From: Marinobacter subterrani
GTDB taxonomy: Bacteria; Pseudomonadota; Gammaproteobacteria; Pseudomonadales; Oleiphilaceae
Length of the DNA stretch: 64,000 nt
NCBI RefSeq assembly: GCF_001045555.1
Contig: NZ_LFBU01000002.1
Coordinates: 558,001-622,000, forward strand
Direction of reading: 5' to 3'
The notes below the pieces were generated by a model. The model worked only from the letters and a program-made list of their open reading frames with translations, was not told where the DNA came from and searched no databases. The translations under genes were made by a program, and so were the position numbers. Of this stretch, positions 7,570 to 15,478 are shown one piece after another. Numbering within the stretch: the first letter of the stretch is position 1; each line of letters opens with the position of its first letter.

Positions 7570-9912
7570 ATGAACAGTATCTCCAGGCGCATCGCCGACG
7601 AGCTCGGGGTCCGCGAGCAACAGGTTAATGCCACCGTCGCCCTGCTGGATGAGGGCGCGACCGTTCCGTTTATCGCACGCTACCGGAAGGAGGTAACCGG
7701 CTCGCTGGACGACAGCCAGTTGCGCAATCTGGAAGAGCGTCTGCGCTATCTGCGGGAACTGGAAGACCGTCGCGGCACCATCCTCAAGAGCATCGAGGAA
7801 CAGGGCAAGCTGACCGATGAGTTGAAGGCGAGCATCAACGACGCAGACACCAAGAACCGCCTGGAAGATCTCTACCTGCCTTACAAGCCCAAGCGCCGGA
7901 CCAAGGCCCAGATTGCCCGGGAAGCCGGCCTGGAGCCCCTGGCGGATGCCCTGTATGACGACCCGACCCTGGATCCGGAAAGCACCGCCCAGGGTTACCT
8001 CAACGCGGAAGCCGGCGTTGAAGACGCCAAGGCGGCGCTGGATGGCGCCCGCTACATCCTGATGGAGCGTTTTGCCGAAGACGCTGAACTGCTGGGCAGT
8101 CTGCGGGACTTCATCTGGCAGGACGGCCAGTTGAAGGTGACCGTGGTGGAGGGCAAGGAAACCGAAGGGGCCAAGTTCCGCGATTACTTCGATCATATCG
8201 AGCCCCTGAAAAAAGTGCCGTCCCATCGCGCCCTGGCCATCCTGCGCGGTCGCAACGAGGGCATTCTGGCCTACTCCATCGTGGTCGGTGGCGCCGATGA
8301 CGATCGCCGCGCCCCTCATCCGGCGGAGCAGCGCATTGCCGCGCGCTGGAACATCCGGGATAACGGCCGGGCGGCCGACAAGTGGTTGTCGGAGGTGGTG
8401 CGCTGGACCTGGCGGGTCAAGCTCTCCACCCAGATTGAAACCGACCTGATGGCCCAGGTTCGTGAAGCCGCCGAGCTGGAGGCGATCAATGTTTTCGCCG
8501 CCAACCTCAAGGACCTTCTGCTGCTGGCGCCAGCCGGCCCGCGCCCGACCCTGGGGCTGGATCCCGGGCTGCGCACCGGCGTGAAGGTTGCCGTAATCGA
8601 CGGCACCGGCCAGGTCGCAGGGCACGGCGCCATATATCCCCATGCGCCCAAGAACCAGTGGGACCGCTCCATTGAGCAACTGGCGGCCTGGTGCCGGGAG
8701 TACAGGATTGAGCTGGTGGCCATCGGCAACGGCACGGCCTCCCGGGAAACCGAGAAACTGGTGGCGGACCTGAGCAAGCGGTATCCGGAGCTCAAGCTGG
8801 CCCGGATCGTGGTCAGTGAGTCCGGCGCGTCGGTCTACTCGGCGTCCGAATTTGCCTCCAAAGAGCTGCCGGATCTGGATGTCACCATTCGCGGCGCCGT
8901 CTCCATCGCCCGCCGCCTGCAGGACCCGCTGGCGGAACTGGTGAAGATCGAACCGAAATCCATCGGGGTGGGGCAGTACCAGCACGATGTCTCCCAGGTG
9001 CAGTTGTCTCGCAGCCTGGATGCGGTGGTGGAAGACTGTGTCAACGGCGTGGGGGTGGATCTGAACACCGCCTCGGCACCTCTGCTTTCGCGGGTGTCCG
9101 GTCTGAACCAGACGATCGCTCAGAACATCATTGAATTCCGCAACCAGAACGGCATGTTCCGCAATCGCAAGCAACTGCTCAAGGTCACCCGTCTCGGAGA
9201 CAGGACTTTCGAGCAGGCGGCCGGCTTCCTGAGGATTGCCGGTGGCGAGAATCCGCTGGACCGGTCGTCCGTGCACCCGGAAGCCTACGGCGTAGTGGAG
9301 GCCATTGCCGAGCGAAACCATCGCAAGGTTGAGGACATCATCGGGGATTCCGCCTTTTTACGTGGTCTGAATCCTCAGGATTACGTAACAGAACAGTTCG
9401 GTTTGCCGACCATCAAGGACATTATCGCCGAGCTGGAGAAACCGGGCCGGGACCCGCGGCCGGAATTCCGGTTTGCCAGTTTCGAGGAGGGTGTTGAAAC
9501 CCTCAACGACCTGAAACCGGGCATGGTGCTGGAAGGTTCGGTGACCAACGTGACCAATTTCGGGGCGTTTGTGGATATTGGCGTCCATCAGGACGGCCTG
9601 GTGCATATTTCTGCGCTGTCCCATACCTTTGTCAAGGACCCGCGGGAAGTGGTCAAGGCCGGCGACATCGTCAAGGTGAAGGTGCTGGATGTGGACATTC
9701 CGCGAAAGCGGATCGCCCTCAGCATGCGCATGGACGATCAGCCCGGCGAGAAGAATGACGGCAAGCCCATGGCTGGAAACCGCGCCGGTGCCAGCCAGAA
9801 ATCAGGTAACAGGAACAGCCGTAGCTCCGGTTCCGGCGAGAAATCCGGGCAGGGCGCCATGGCCGGTGCGCTGGCCCAGGCACTGGCCTCGGCCCGCAAG
9901 GACAGCCGCTAA
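7570..9912 (+). CDS. tex: Transcription accessory protein Tex (YhgF family)
   Basis: RNA-binding protein associated with RNA polymerase and transcription. The 780-residue product has the family layout: a helical Tex N-domain ([22 protein letters not shown] near the start), an RNase-H-like YqgF fold ([10 protein letters not shown] and GNGTASRE), helix-hairpin-helix repeats ([14 protein letters not shown]), and a C-terminal S1 domain ([23 protein letters not shown]). The last 45 residues form a Gly/Ser/Lys-rich tail that could add RNA affinity. The start at 7570 is chosen for family match and AGAGG just upstream; the open frame from 7531 adds unconserved residues. It lies 51 bases after the GGDEF-EAL gene and 66 before gshA. 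Confidence 0.96.
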   Translation: MNSISRRIADELGVREQQVNATVALLDEGATVPFIARYRKEVTGSLDDSQLRNLEERLRYLRELEDRRGTILKSIEEQGKLTDELKASINDADTKNRLEDLYLPYKPKRRTKAQIAREAGLEPLADALYDDPTLDPESTAQGYLNAEAGVEDAKAALDGARYILMERFAEDAELLGSLRDFIWQDGQLKVTVVEGKETEGAKFRDYFDHIEPLKKVPSHRALAILRGRNEGILAYSIVVGGADDDRRAPHPAEQRIAARWNIRDNGRAADKWLSEVVRWTWRVKLSTQIETDLMAQVREAAELEAINVFAANLKDLLLLAPAGPRPTLGLDPGLRTGVKVAVIDGTGQVAGHGAIYPHAPKNQWDRSIEQLAAWCREYRIELVAIGNGTASRETEKLVADLSKRYPELKLARIVVSESGASVYSASEFASKELPDLDVTIRGAVSIARRLQDPLAELVKIEPKSIGVGQYQHDVSQVQLSRSLDAVVEDCVNGVGVDLNTASAPLLSRVSGLNQTIAQNIIEFRNQNGMFRNRKQLLKVTRLGDRTFEQAAGFLRIAGGENPLDRSSVHPEAYGVVEAIAERNHRKVEDIIGDSAFLRGLNPQDYVTEQFGLPTIKDIIAELEKPGRDPRPEFRFASFEEGVETLNDLKPGMVLEGSVTNVTNFGAFVDIGVHQDGLVHISALSHTFVKDPREVVKAGDIVKVKVLDVDIPRKRIALSMRMDDQPGEKNDGKPMAGNRAGASQKSGNRNSRSSGSGEKSGQGAMAGALAQALASARKDSR

Positions 9913-9978
9913 CCGATTTTCAATCTTTTTACCGGTGGGCCCCACACAAGAGGGGGCCGGCCGCAGCAGGAGTCAACC

Positions 9979-11532
9979 ATGGCTGAATCCCGCCATTCCG
10001 TATTTCGTCAGTTCGCTGCCAGCGACTGGGATGGTTTTCTGAAGGGTGTCGAGAAAGAGGGGCTGCGGGTGGACCGCAACGGCTTCATTGCCCAGACCCC
10101 TCACCCGGAGGCCCTGGGATCGGCGCTGGCCCATCCGCGAATCACCACCGATTATTCCGAAGCCCTGCTGGAGCTGATTACCCCGGTGTTTAACAGCACC
10201 GGAGGCATGCTCAAGTCCCTTCGGGATATCCACACCTTTGTGCAGCAGAACCTCGGCGACGAGGTGTTCTGGGCGGCCAGCATGCCCTGTGAACTGGACG
10301 GCGATGCCAGCATTCCCATTGCCGAATACGGCAGCTCCAATATCGGCCGGCTCAAGCACGTTTATCGGCAGGGCCTGGCAGTTCGCTATGGCCGCATGAT
10401 GCAGAGTATTGCCGGCGCTCACTACAACCTGTCCCTCCCGGACAGCTTCTGGCAGAAGTGGCAGGCGTTGCTGGGTAATGAGCAAAGCCTGAAGGACTTC
10501 AAATCGGACCAGTATTTCTGGCTGATCCGCAATTTCCGGCGCCGGAGCTGGCTGCTGATGCTGCTGTTTGGAGCCTCTCCGGCGCTGGATGCCAGCTTTG
10601 TTGCCGGTGTCAGCCACGATCTGAGCCGCTTCGATGAGCGCAGTTGGTACGGTGAATGGGCGACCTCGCTGCGTATGGGGGATCTGGGTTACCACAACAA
10701 TGCCCAGGCCTCCCTGAATATCTGTTTCAACGAACTCATTACCTACACCCAGACCCTGGATCGGGCCATCCATACTGCCTGGCCTGCCTATGAGGCTATT
10801 GGCACCCGCCGGGGCGATGAATTCATCCAGATCAATACCAGCGTCCTGCAGATCGAAAACGAGTATTACAGTGCCGTGCGGCCCAAGCGAACCACCGAAC
10901 GGGAAGAAAAGCCCATTCAGGCGCTGGAGGCGCGGGGCGTGGAATACATCGAGGTCCGGTGCCTGGACCTGGACCCTTTCTCTCCGGTTGGCGTGAACGA
11001 AGCCCAGATCGACTTCCTGGATCTGTTCCTGCTGGACTGCCTGCTGTCAGATTCGCCGCGCATCGGTGATGCCGAGTGTGAGCGGCTGGATGATAACTAC
11101 AAGGACGTGGTGGCTCGCGGGCGGCACCGCGAGCTGAGCCTCTGTCGCGGCGGGCAGCGCACGCCGGTTTCCCAGGCGGCGACCGGGTTACTGGAGCAAC
11201 TGGAGCCGCTTGCCGAGCTGCTGGATGGCTGGCAGGGCGGCGAAACCTACCGCAAGGCCCTTGCGGCCCAGCGCGAGGTGCTCTCGGGCGAATGGTCGGT
11301 GCCGTCGGCCCGGGTGCTGGAGGCCATGCGCGCCTCTGGCATGGGGCACCGGGAATGGGGCATGGACATGGCGCGCCAGCACCAGCAGACCCTGAGGCAG
11401 GAAGGTCTCAATGCCGAGGTTCTCGGAGCCTTCGAGACCATGACCTCAGATTCCCTGGCCATGCAGCAACAAATGGAACGTGCCGATACCCTGCCGTTTG
11501 GTGAGTTTCTGGAGCACTATCTGCACTCCTGA
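9979..11532 (+). CDS. gshA: Glutamate-cysteine ligase
   Basis: Joins L-glutamate and L-cysteine using ATP, the first step of glutathione synthesis in the cytoplasm. The 517-residue length and sequence match proteobacterial type 1 GshA (518 in E. coli): GVEKEGLRVD near the N-terminus, TTDYSEALLELITP, a DLGYHNNAQ-type segment, and the conserved YIEVRCLDLDPFSPVGV in the C-terminal half. AGGAG lies eight bases before the ATG. No gshB is visible in the window. A GC-rich inverted repeat just after the stop is not followed by a T-run. Confidence 0.96.
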   Translation: MAESRHSVFRQFAASDWDGFLKGVEKEGLRVDRNGFIAQTPHPEALGSALAHPRITTDYSEALLELITPVFNSTGGMLKSLRDIHTFVQQNLGDEVFWAASMPCELDGDASIPIAEYGSSNIGRLKHVYRQGLAVRYGRMMQSIAGAHYNLSLPDSFWQKWQALLGNEQSLKDFKSDQYFWLIRNFRRRSWLLMLLFGASPALDASFVAGVSHDLSRFDERSWYGEWATSLRMGDLGYHNNAQASLNICFNELITYTQTLDRAIHTAWPAYEAIGTRRGDEFIQINTSVLQIENEYYSAVRPKRTTEREEKPIQALEARGVEYIEVRCLDLDPFSPVGVNEAQIDFLDLFLLDCLLSDSPRIGDAECERLDDNYKDVVARGRHRELSLCRGGQRTPVSQAATGLLEQLEPLAELLDGWQGGETYRKALAAQREVLSGEWSVPSARVLEAMRASGMGHREWGMDMARQHQQTLRQEGLNAEVLGAFETMTSDSLAMQQQMERADTLPFGEFLEHYLHS

Positions 11533-11596
11533 CGCCCGGGTCCGGAACCCCGTTCTGGGGGTTGGCGGACCTGACGCACAGAAATTGAACAAAGAT

Positions 11597-11625
11597 TTGT
11601 CACCCTCCGGTCCGGCTGTTAATTT
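11597..11625 (+). promoter_or_regulatory. Candidate promoter for rmf
   Basis: TTGTCA (11597-11602) is followed after 17 bases by TAATTT (11620-11625). The -35 matches at five of six positions, the -10 at only three. The gene start is 29 bases beyond the -10. No operator could be recognised. Confidence 0.35.
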
Positions 11626-11653
11626 TTGTAACATCAGGATCGGAGGAGCCGAT

Positions 11654-11869
11654 ATGGCAAGGGACATCAAGCTTGGCTGGGATGTGGAAGCACTGAACAA
11701 GGCGTATCGCCAGGGTCACATGGCGGCCTCGATGGGTATGGACAAAACCCGCTGCCCCTACCGGGGTGAGGTGGTTATCGCTGCCTGGGAAGCCGGGTGG
11801 GACGACGCGGCCCAGGGCAGCCGGGACAGCCGGGGCGAGGGCGACGACCTGTTCTCACTGATCGCCTGA
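11654..11869 (+). CDS. rmf: Ribosome modulation factor (RMF)
   Basis: Small basic-fold protein that dimerises 70S ribosomes into inactive 100S particles in stationary phase. The family signature is visible: AYRQGHMAASMG, then CPY, then AAWEAGWDDA, matching the E. coli pattern of a Gly-containing helix, CPY, and W-x2-GW. The 71-residue product is longer than E. coli RMF (55) because of an acidic tail after residue 57 (RGEGDD). The ATG at 11654 has a strong GGAGGAG six bases upstream. Longer frames reading through from gshA are rejected. It stands alone between gshA and a convergent FliL-like gene. Confidence 0.9.
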   Translation: MARDIKLGWDVEALNKAYRQGHMAASMGMDKTRCPYRGEVVIAAWEAGWDDAAQGSRDSRGEGDDLFSLIA

Positions 11870-11889
11870 CCCCAAGGCCCTGTCTCGAT

Positions 11890-12339
11890 CTATTTCTGCA
11901 CCACGAATTCTGTAAACAGTACGCCGGCGATGGCTTCGCCGGTTTGCTGTTCTTCAAGCACCGCGTTTATCCGCCGTTTAGCTTCCTCTCGCAGTGCCTG
12001 CTGACCTTCCATGGACGTCAGGCGGTCGACATCCGTCTGCTCGCCGAACAGCATCACCAGTTCATGGCGCAGCCTTGGCATATGTGCTTCCAGGGCCGGC
12101 CTGGTGCCCGGGTTGCTTGCCCTCAGAGTGACCGCAGCCTTGAGGTAGGTCGGGCTGCCGTCGGGCTTGCCCACATGGGTCACGAACGCCGGGTCCATGC
12201 TGATGTAATCGGTGAATCCACTCTCTTCCGCAGCCGCCTCCTCCTTCGGAGGTTCCTCAGTCTGGGAAAGCGCCGGCAGGGAGACCAGTGAAAGCAGCAG
12301 GAAAATCAGTGGGAAAACAGGTTTACGCTGGTGTGTCAT
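11890..12339 (-). CDS. FliL-like exported protein
   Basis: Related to the FliL family, whose members attach to the flagellar basal body and influence stator function. The 149-residue product has a cleavable-looking signal sequence (hydrophobic to about residue 25, SLPALSQ) rather than the uncleaved N-terminal anchor of true FliL. A Glu-rich linker follows, then the FliL-type domain: FVTHVG, YLKAAVTLRASN, LRHELVMLFGEQT, LTSMEGQQALREEAKRRIN and the terminal LFTEFVVQ. No flagellar genes lie nearby, so it is probably the stand-alone paralogue; a flagellar role is inference. It may be periplasmic. Confidence 0.8.
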   Translation of the reverse strand: MTHQRKPVFPLIFLLLSLVSLPALSQTEEPPKEEAAAEESGFTDYISMDPAFVTHVGKPDGSPTYLKAAVTLRASNPGTRPALEAHMPRLRHELVMLFGEQTDVDRLTSMEGQQALREEAKRRINAVLEEQQTGEAIAGVLFTEFVVQK

Positions 12340-12461
12340 AGGCTTGAAGTTGATCGTGGTTTAGGGTTTAGTGACGAGTCGAAGGCGATATCGCCGATAG
12401 CACCGAGAATAGCAGGCCCGGTGCGAGGTTGCAGTTTCAATTCACAAGTTGAGGTGTTCAT

Positions 12462-12968
12462 TTGACCAGCAGATGGATTTTCGGGCTGATTTTCGTGGTA
12501 TGTGCCGCACTTCTGGGTGTCGCATTTTATATGGAGCACGTCATGGGGCTGGAGCCCTGCCCGCTTTGCTGGCTGCAGCGGTTCGGATTCATGGGCGCCG
12601 GGCTGGTCAGCCTGCTGGCCCTGTTGCAGGGCCCCACGGGATTCGGGATCCGGATTTATGGCTTTCTGCTGGCACTGACCGCCGGCGCCGGCCTGAGCGT
12701 GGCGGGCCGGCAGTTGTGGCTGCAGAGCTTGCCGGCGGACCAGGTGCCAGCCTGCGGACCGTCAGTCGACTATATGCTGGAGGTGTTGCCCTGGTTTGAC
12801 GTGCTCTCTACCGCCCTGAGGGGAACCGGGGACTGTGCCAAAGTGGTGTGGCGGTTCATGGGCCTGAGCATTCCCGGCTGGACGGCAGTGTTCTTCACCG
12901 TGCTGGTGGTTATCGGCCTGGTGCTGTTGTTTCGCCAGCCAAAGTCGCGGTCGTGGATTGGCAACTGA
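12462..12968 (+). CDS. dsbB: Disulfide bond formation protein B
   Basis: Inner-membrane protein that reoxidises DsbA and passes electrons to quinone. Four hydrophobic helices are visible. The first redox pair is C33-P-L-C36 in EPCPLCWLQR, right after helix one; the second, periplasmic-loop pair is C98 and C125. The conserved Arg after the first pair (LQRF) is present. Length 168 residues is normal. The start is TTG at 12462, supported by GAGG at 12451-12454; no in-frame ATG gives a complete first helix. The Pseudomonas counterpart next to algQ is dsbH. It precedes algQ by about 100 bases. Confidence 0.93.
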   Translation: MTSRWIFGLIFVVCAALLGVAFYMEHVMGLEPCPLCWLQRFGFMGAGLVSLLALLQGPTGFGIRIYGFLLALTAGAGLSVAGRQLWLQSLPADQVPACGPSVDYMLEVLPWFDVLSTALRGTGDCAKVVWRFMGLSIPGWTAVFFTVLVVIGLVLLFRQPKSRSWIGN

Positions 12969-13070
12969 AACGGTTGCGAGGAACCGCAGGCATGGGGTAA
13001 CTTGAGCCAGACCCAGTACCAATCAGAACCGAAGCAGAAGCAGCGGATTACCAAGCGGAGAACAGGCGTC

Positions 13071-13550
13071 ATGTTGGAAAATTGCCGAAATGCCAGGGAG
13101 CGTTGGGGTGGCGTCAGCGAACTGATTGATCGCTGGCTCAAGGAACGTCAGGAGCTTCTGGTGCATTATTGCGATCTGTCCGGGGAGAGTGATTTCTCAC
13201 AGACAGAGGCGCTGAGAGAAAAGTTTGTGCGTCTGTGCGAGGTGCTTGTGGATTATGTTTCTACCGGGCATTTCGAGATTTACGAGCAACTGGCCAGTGA
13301 GGCCAGCGAGTTCAATGATGGTGGTACGGAGCTGGCCTCCAGAGTATATCCCCGGATTCAGCAGACCACAGAAATCGCGCTCAATTTCAATGACCGGCTG
13401 GATGGCCGGGAGTTATCGGAACAGGATATCAAAGAGCTGTTTGGCGAACTGTCGAAGCTTGGCGAAACCCTCGAGAGCCGGTTCGAGATGGAAGATTTCC
13501 TGATTGAGCATCTGCACAATGCCCACGCCAGTAAGGTGGCGTCGGTCTGA
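13071..13550 (+). CDS. algQ: Anti-sigma-70 factor AlgQ/Rsd
   Basis: Binds the housekeeping sigma factor and modulates the switch to alternative sigma factors; in Pseudomonas it also affects alginate and siderophore production. The start MLENCRNARERWGG matches AlgQ closely, and the 159-residue length equals AlgQ (160). An upstream in-frame TTG at 13002 adds a Lys/Gln-rich leader not expected in the family, so it is rejected. The helical-bundle signature LIDRWLKERQELL, the DYVSTGHFEIYEQL core and the C-terminal LGETLESRFEMEDFLI are clear. A strong terminator follows. Confidence 0.93.
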   Translation: MLENCRNARERWGGVSELIDRWLKERQELLVHYCDLSGESDFSQTEALREKFVRLCEVLVDYVSTGHFEIYEQLASEASEFNDGGTELASRVYPRIQQTTEIALNFNDRLDGRELSEQDIKELFGELSKLGETLESRFEMEDFLIEHLHNAHASKVASV

Positions 13551-13563
13551 GCGAGCTCTGAAA

Positions 13564-13608
13564 TAAAAAAAGCCCCAGTCAGGTGATCGCCGGCCGGGGC
13601 TTTTTTTT
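13564..13608. terminator. Bidirectional terminator between algQ and the FKBP gene
   Basis: AGCCCC (13571-13576) pairs with GGGGCT (13596-13601). An A-run (13564-13570) lies on one side and a T-run (13601-13608) on the other, so the hairpin can end transcription of both convergent genes. Confidence 0.88.
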
Positions 13609-13650
13609 GGCCGCAGCATGGGTGGCGCTGCGGCCGTTTGGTTCGGTCGC

Positions 13651-14367
13651 TTACTTCTCGGATTCCGGGTTGATATCCAGAAGCTCGACGTCGAACACCA
13701 GGGTCTCGTTCGGACCGATCGCACGGTTACCGCCCGGACCATAGGCCAGCTCGGCCGGAATAAAGAGCTTGTAGCGGGCGCCTTCGCTCATCAGCTGCAG
13801 GCCCTCGGTCCAGCCCGGGATGACCTGGTTCAGGGCAAAGGTGACCGGCTCGCCACGCTCGCGGGAGCTGTCGAAGACTTCGCCGGACAGGAGTTCGCCG
13901 GTGTAGTGCACCTTAACCGTATCAGTGGCCTCTGGCTTCTCGCCCTCGCCCTTTTCCAGGACTTCATACTGCAGGCCGGATTCGGTGGTCTTTACACCTT
14001 CCCGCTTGGCATTTTCCGCCAGGAATTCCTTGCCGGCTTCAAGGTTCTTGTTCGCCAGTTCTTCGGTCTTTTTGGCTTCTTCTTCCTGAAGCTTCTGCTG
14101 GTAGGCCATCAGGGCCTGCTTGATTTCCTCGCGGCTCATGCGCTTGGCTTTTTCATCGCCTGCATGGCCGTGCTGGATGCCCTGGAGAAACTGGTCCATC
14201 TGCAGATTGGGCAGATCGTTGCTCATGCGCTCACCCAGGACCAGGCCCATGCCGTAGCTGACCTTCTGATCGGTTGACTCAAGCTCCGGTTGTACCGGTG
14301 CCTCGGGCGGAGTTGAGCAGCCTGCAACGAGACCGGTTACTGCCAGTGCGAGGAGCGTCTTTTTCAT
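13651..14367 (-). CDS. FKBP-type peptidyl-prolyl isomerase, lipoprotein (FkpA/Mip-like)
   Basis: Periplasmic proline isomerase/chaperone. The signal peptide ends in a lipobox (LVAGC, Cys17), so the mature protein is probably lipidated. An N-terminal dimerisation domain (about residues 35-125, long charged helix rich in Glu/Lys) precedes the FKBP catalytic domain (about 130-233): VKVHYTGELLSGEVFDSS, VTFALNQVIPGWTEGLQLM, YKLFIPAELAYGP and TLVFDVELLDI. Length 238 is usual for FkpA/Mip. It is convergent with algQ as I recall for Pseudomonas, where the same gene neighbours algQ. Confidence 0.93.
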   Translation of the reverse strand: MKKTLLALAVTGLVAGCSTPPEAPVQPELESTDQKVSYGMGLVLGERMSNDLPNLQMDQFLQGIQHGHAGDEKAKRMSREEIKQALMAYQQKLQEEEAKKTEELANKNLEAGKEFLAENAKREGVKTTESGLQYEVLEKGEGEKPEATDTVKVHYTGELLSGEVFDSSRERGEPVTFALNQVIPGWTEGLQLMSEGARYKLFIPAELAYGPGGNRAIGPNETLVFDVELLDINPESEK

Positions 14368-14491
14368 TGCTTCATCCTTTACCGTGTATGCATGGGGCAG
14401 CGCCCCGCGTTGTGTTTATCAGAACGCAGAAGGTAACGGGTTCTGGCGCCGGATGCCACTGAACATGTGTTAAGAATCCGGACGTGTCAGA

Positions 14492-14878
14492 TCAGCTGCC
14501 GTTGTTGCCGGCGGCTGATGGCCCCAGCGAAAACGGTGCGGTGTAGGGCGACTGCCAGTCCGTCTCCGGTTCCGGAGCCCGGTTAAGAGGCGATGGCTTG
14601 TCCTGCCGCTCTATGGCCAGCGTGTACCAGGGGCCCTGTTTCGGAGGCTGGTCGGCGAAGTGCCAGTTGCCATCAGTGTCCTGCCACTTGAAAACGATTT
14701 CCGGACCCTCTGTGGGGATCGGTGAAGGCACCAGGCCTTCAAACGCCGGAATTTCCGGCTGGTCCTCGCTCGCGACCGGTTTGGATACATGCTCCGGGGT
14801 ATTGAGCCCGAAGAAAATCAGCAACAACAGCAAACCCAGGGCGGGAAACGAGAGCCTTATGAGCCATTTCATCATCAT
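14492..14878 (-). CDS. DUF4124-like membrane-anchored protein
   Basis: Function unknown. The 128-residue product has one N-terminal hydrophobic segment (residues 4-24) that is probably an uncleaved anchor, a Pro/Glu-rich linker, and the short FKWQDTDGNWHFADQPP block typical of DUF4124 proteins. The C-terminal 45 residues are Pro/Ser-rich and probably disordered. Its ATG overlaps the stop of the upstream gene in an ATGA, indicating translational coupling. Two Met codons follow immediately, so the exact first Met is uncertain by one or two residues. Confidence 0.72.
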   Translation of the reverse strand: MMMKWLIRLSFPALGLLLLLIFFGLNTPEHVSKPVASEDQPEIPAFEGLVPSPIPTEGPEIVFKWQDTDGNWHFADQPPKQGPWYTLAIERQDKPSPLNRAPEPETDWQSPYTAPFSLGPSAAGNNGS

Positions 14879-15432
14879 GGCTGGTGGTCTCCCTCGGGGA
14901 AATTGGCCAGCACTGTGGCCAGTGTGTTCAGCAGGAGGCCGGCACCGTAATCAATTCGCGATGCCGGCGCGGCCGCAGCAAGATTGGTTCTGATCAGCGT
15001 ATCGCGTCCGTGCATGTCAGATGGTTCCGGGTTGTTGATCATTAATGTCCGCCAGGCCAGTGCCAGTTCGATCTGTTCAGCTTCCAGCTCCAGGCCAGCG
15101 ATGCCGGTGCGAAGCTGATGATACCTGCAGGGTGTGTCCGGCAGGGATTTTCTGGCGGCGCGCAGTGCACCGGTTACACGGTCGCGCCACTCTGTTACCG
15201 TAGCGTCCTCGACCCCGGCGAAGGCTCTGCCCGAGAGAGCAAGCCACGCCGCGCAGAGAATCCGCGTTACGCTCCAGCCCTGTTTCTGAAGTGCCAGGCA
15301 GGCGCCCGGCACCTCGGGCAAACGCCAGAATACCAGAGCAAAACGCCAGAGCGGGCTTTCCGGTTCCAGATCTGCCGGTAAATCCAGCGGCGATGTCGAT
15401 AAATCCGGGATGGTAGCGGAGGTGACCGACAT
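14875..15432 (-). CDS. TIGR02444/DUF2390 family protein
   Basis: Conserved proteobacterial protein of unknown function. The recognisable block is SPLWRFALVFWRLPEVPGACLALQ followed by a Trp/Leu-rich helix (CAAWLALSGRAF), as in TIGR02444 members. It looks soluble and helical, with no signal peptide. The 185 residues exceed the core domain by a variable C-terminus. It is transcribed away from the ABC-F gene (46 bases between starts), a pairing that recurs in relatives as I recall. It overlaps the next gene by four bases. Confidence 0.72.
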   Translation of the reverse strand: MSVTSATIPDLSTSPLDLPADLEPESPLWRFALVFWRLPEVPGACLALQKQGWSVTRILCAAWLALSGRAFAGVEDATVTEWRDRVTGALRAARKSLPDTPCRYHQLRTGIAGLELEAEQIELALAWRTLMINNPEPSDMHGRDTLIRTNLAAAAPASRIDYGAGLLLNTLATVLANFPEGDHQP

Positions 15433-15478
15433 ATGCGCTTAGCCTTCCCTGAACTTTCTACGTTGATAAAATGAAAAC

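Noticed and set aside
7177..9321. 714-codon open frame antisense to tex
   Set aside because: Tex is complete and well conserved on the plus strand; the antisense frame is low-complexity His/Gln/Leu-rich with no domain and no ribosome-binding site.
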